Shown piece by piece: positions 5,699 through 5,757 of a stretch of 5,757 bases of DNA. The DNA is from an uncultured bacterium (GTDB lineage Bacteria; Bacteroidota; Bacteroidia; Bacteroidales; Bacteroidaceae), in assembly GCA_945788485.1 (NCBI GenBank), contig CALZMB010000150.1, forward strand, positions 1 to 5,757, read 5' to 3'. Positions within the stretch are counted from its first letter, which is position 1. Every line of letters starts with the position of its first letter. The notes below the pieces were generated by a model that worked only from the letters and a program-made list of their open reading frames with translations, did no database searches and was not told the DNA's origin. The translations under genes were made by a program, and so were the position numbers.

Positions 5699-5757
5699 TC
5701 AGGTGTTTGTCTTTACGAGTATGAATAGTTTGTCGTTCGGGCGCACCTTCTCGGGCA
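5699..5757 (-). CDS. C-terminal end of an unidentified gene (partial)
   Basis: A minus-strand frame enters from the right edge and ends at a TGA at 5699-5701. Only 18 residues are visible, PEKVRPNDKLFILVKTNT, too few to identify the protein. The alternating hydrophobic KLFILVKT reads like a real terminal beta strand. The frame is open across the whole 59 bases, and the stop lies just 7 bases before the sufE start, the spacing expected of an operon. The frame one base to the left is also open but would overlap sufE out of phase, while the third frame has an early stop. The gene is probably cotranscribed with sufE. Confidence 0.6.
   Translation of the reverse strand, partial: PEKVRPNDKLFILVKTNT

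Overview
The window looks like ordinary chromosomal DNA from a member of the Bacteroidales, most likely Prevotella or a close relative. Three things point there: the IspG, PurE and sigma-54 proteins carry Bacteroidetes-type sequence, the gene order (sufE, conserved unknown, rpoN, PAP2-like membrane protein, purE, ispG) is one I recall from that order, and Shine-Dalgarno sequences are largely absent while spacers are AT-rich. Coding DNA is fairly GC-rich and the spacers are much poorer in GC. The genus is an inference.

All supported genes lie on the minus strand and read from right to left. At the right edge is the last codons of an unidentified gene (5699-5757). It is followed by sufE (5263-5691, sulfur acceptor for the Suf cysteine desulfurase) and a 221-residue conserved protein of unknown function (4546-5211). 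That gene overlaps rpoN (2963-4549, sigma-54) through an ATGA junction. Next come a small multi-pass membrane protein with a degenerate PAP2 phosphatase signature (2238-2897), purE (1581-2090, N5-CAIR mutase) and ispG (184-1557, HMBPP synthase of the non-mevalonate isoprenoid pathway). Most gaps are 7 to 65 bases, so much of this is probably cotranscribed. The one larger gap (2091-2237) lies between the PAP2-like gene and purE and is filled by an inverted array of 8-base repeats. The left 183 bases are non-coding and AT-rich. They hold a good match to the Bacteroidetes -7 promoter element pointing out of the window, a hairpin just downstream of it, and a small GC-rich hairpin.

Functionally the genes are housekeeping and mostly unrelated: Fe-S cluster supply, alternative sigma factor, purine synthesis and isoprenoid synthesis. 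One biochemical link is that IspG is itself a [4Fe-4S] enzyme, so SufE supports it indirectly. I see no defence system, mobile element, CRISPR array, rRNA or tRNA. The points worth a second look are within-family oddities: an IspG whose central insert domain seems heavily shortened, a PurE with Ala where class I enzymes have a conserved loop His, a PAP2-like protein lacking a catalytic His, an Asp-rich linker in sigma-54 built from DNA-level repeats, and the repeat array before purE.
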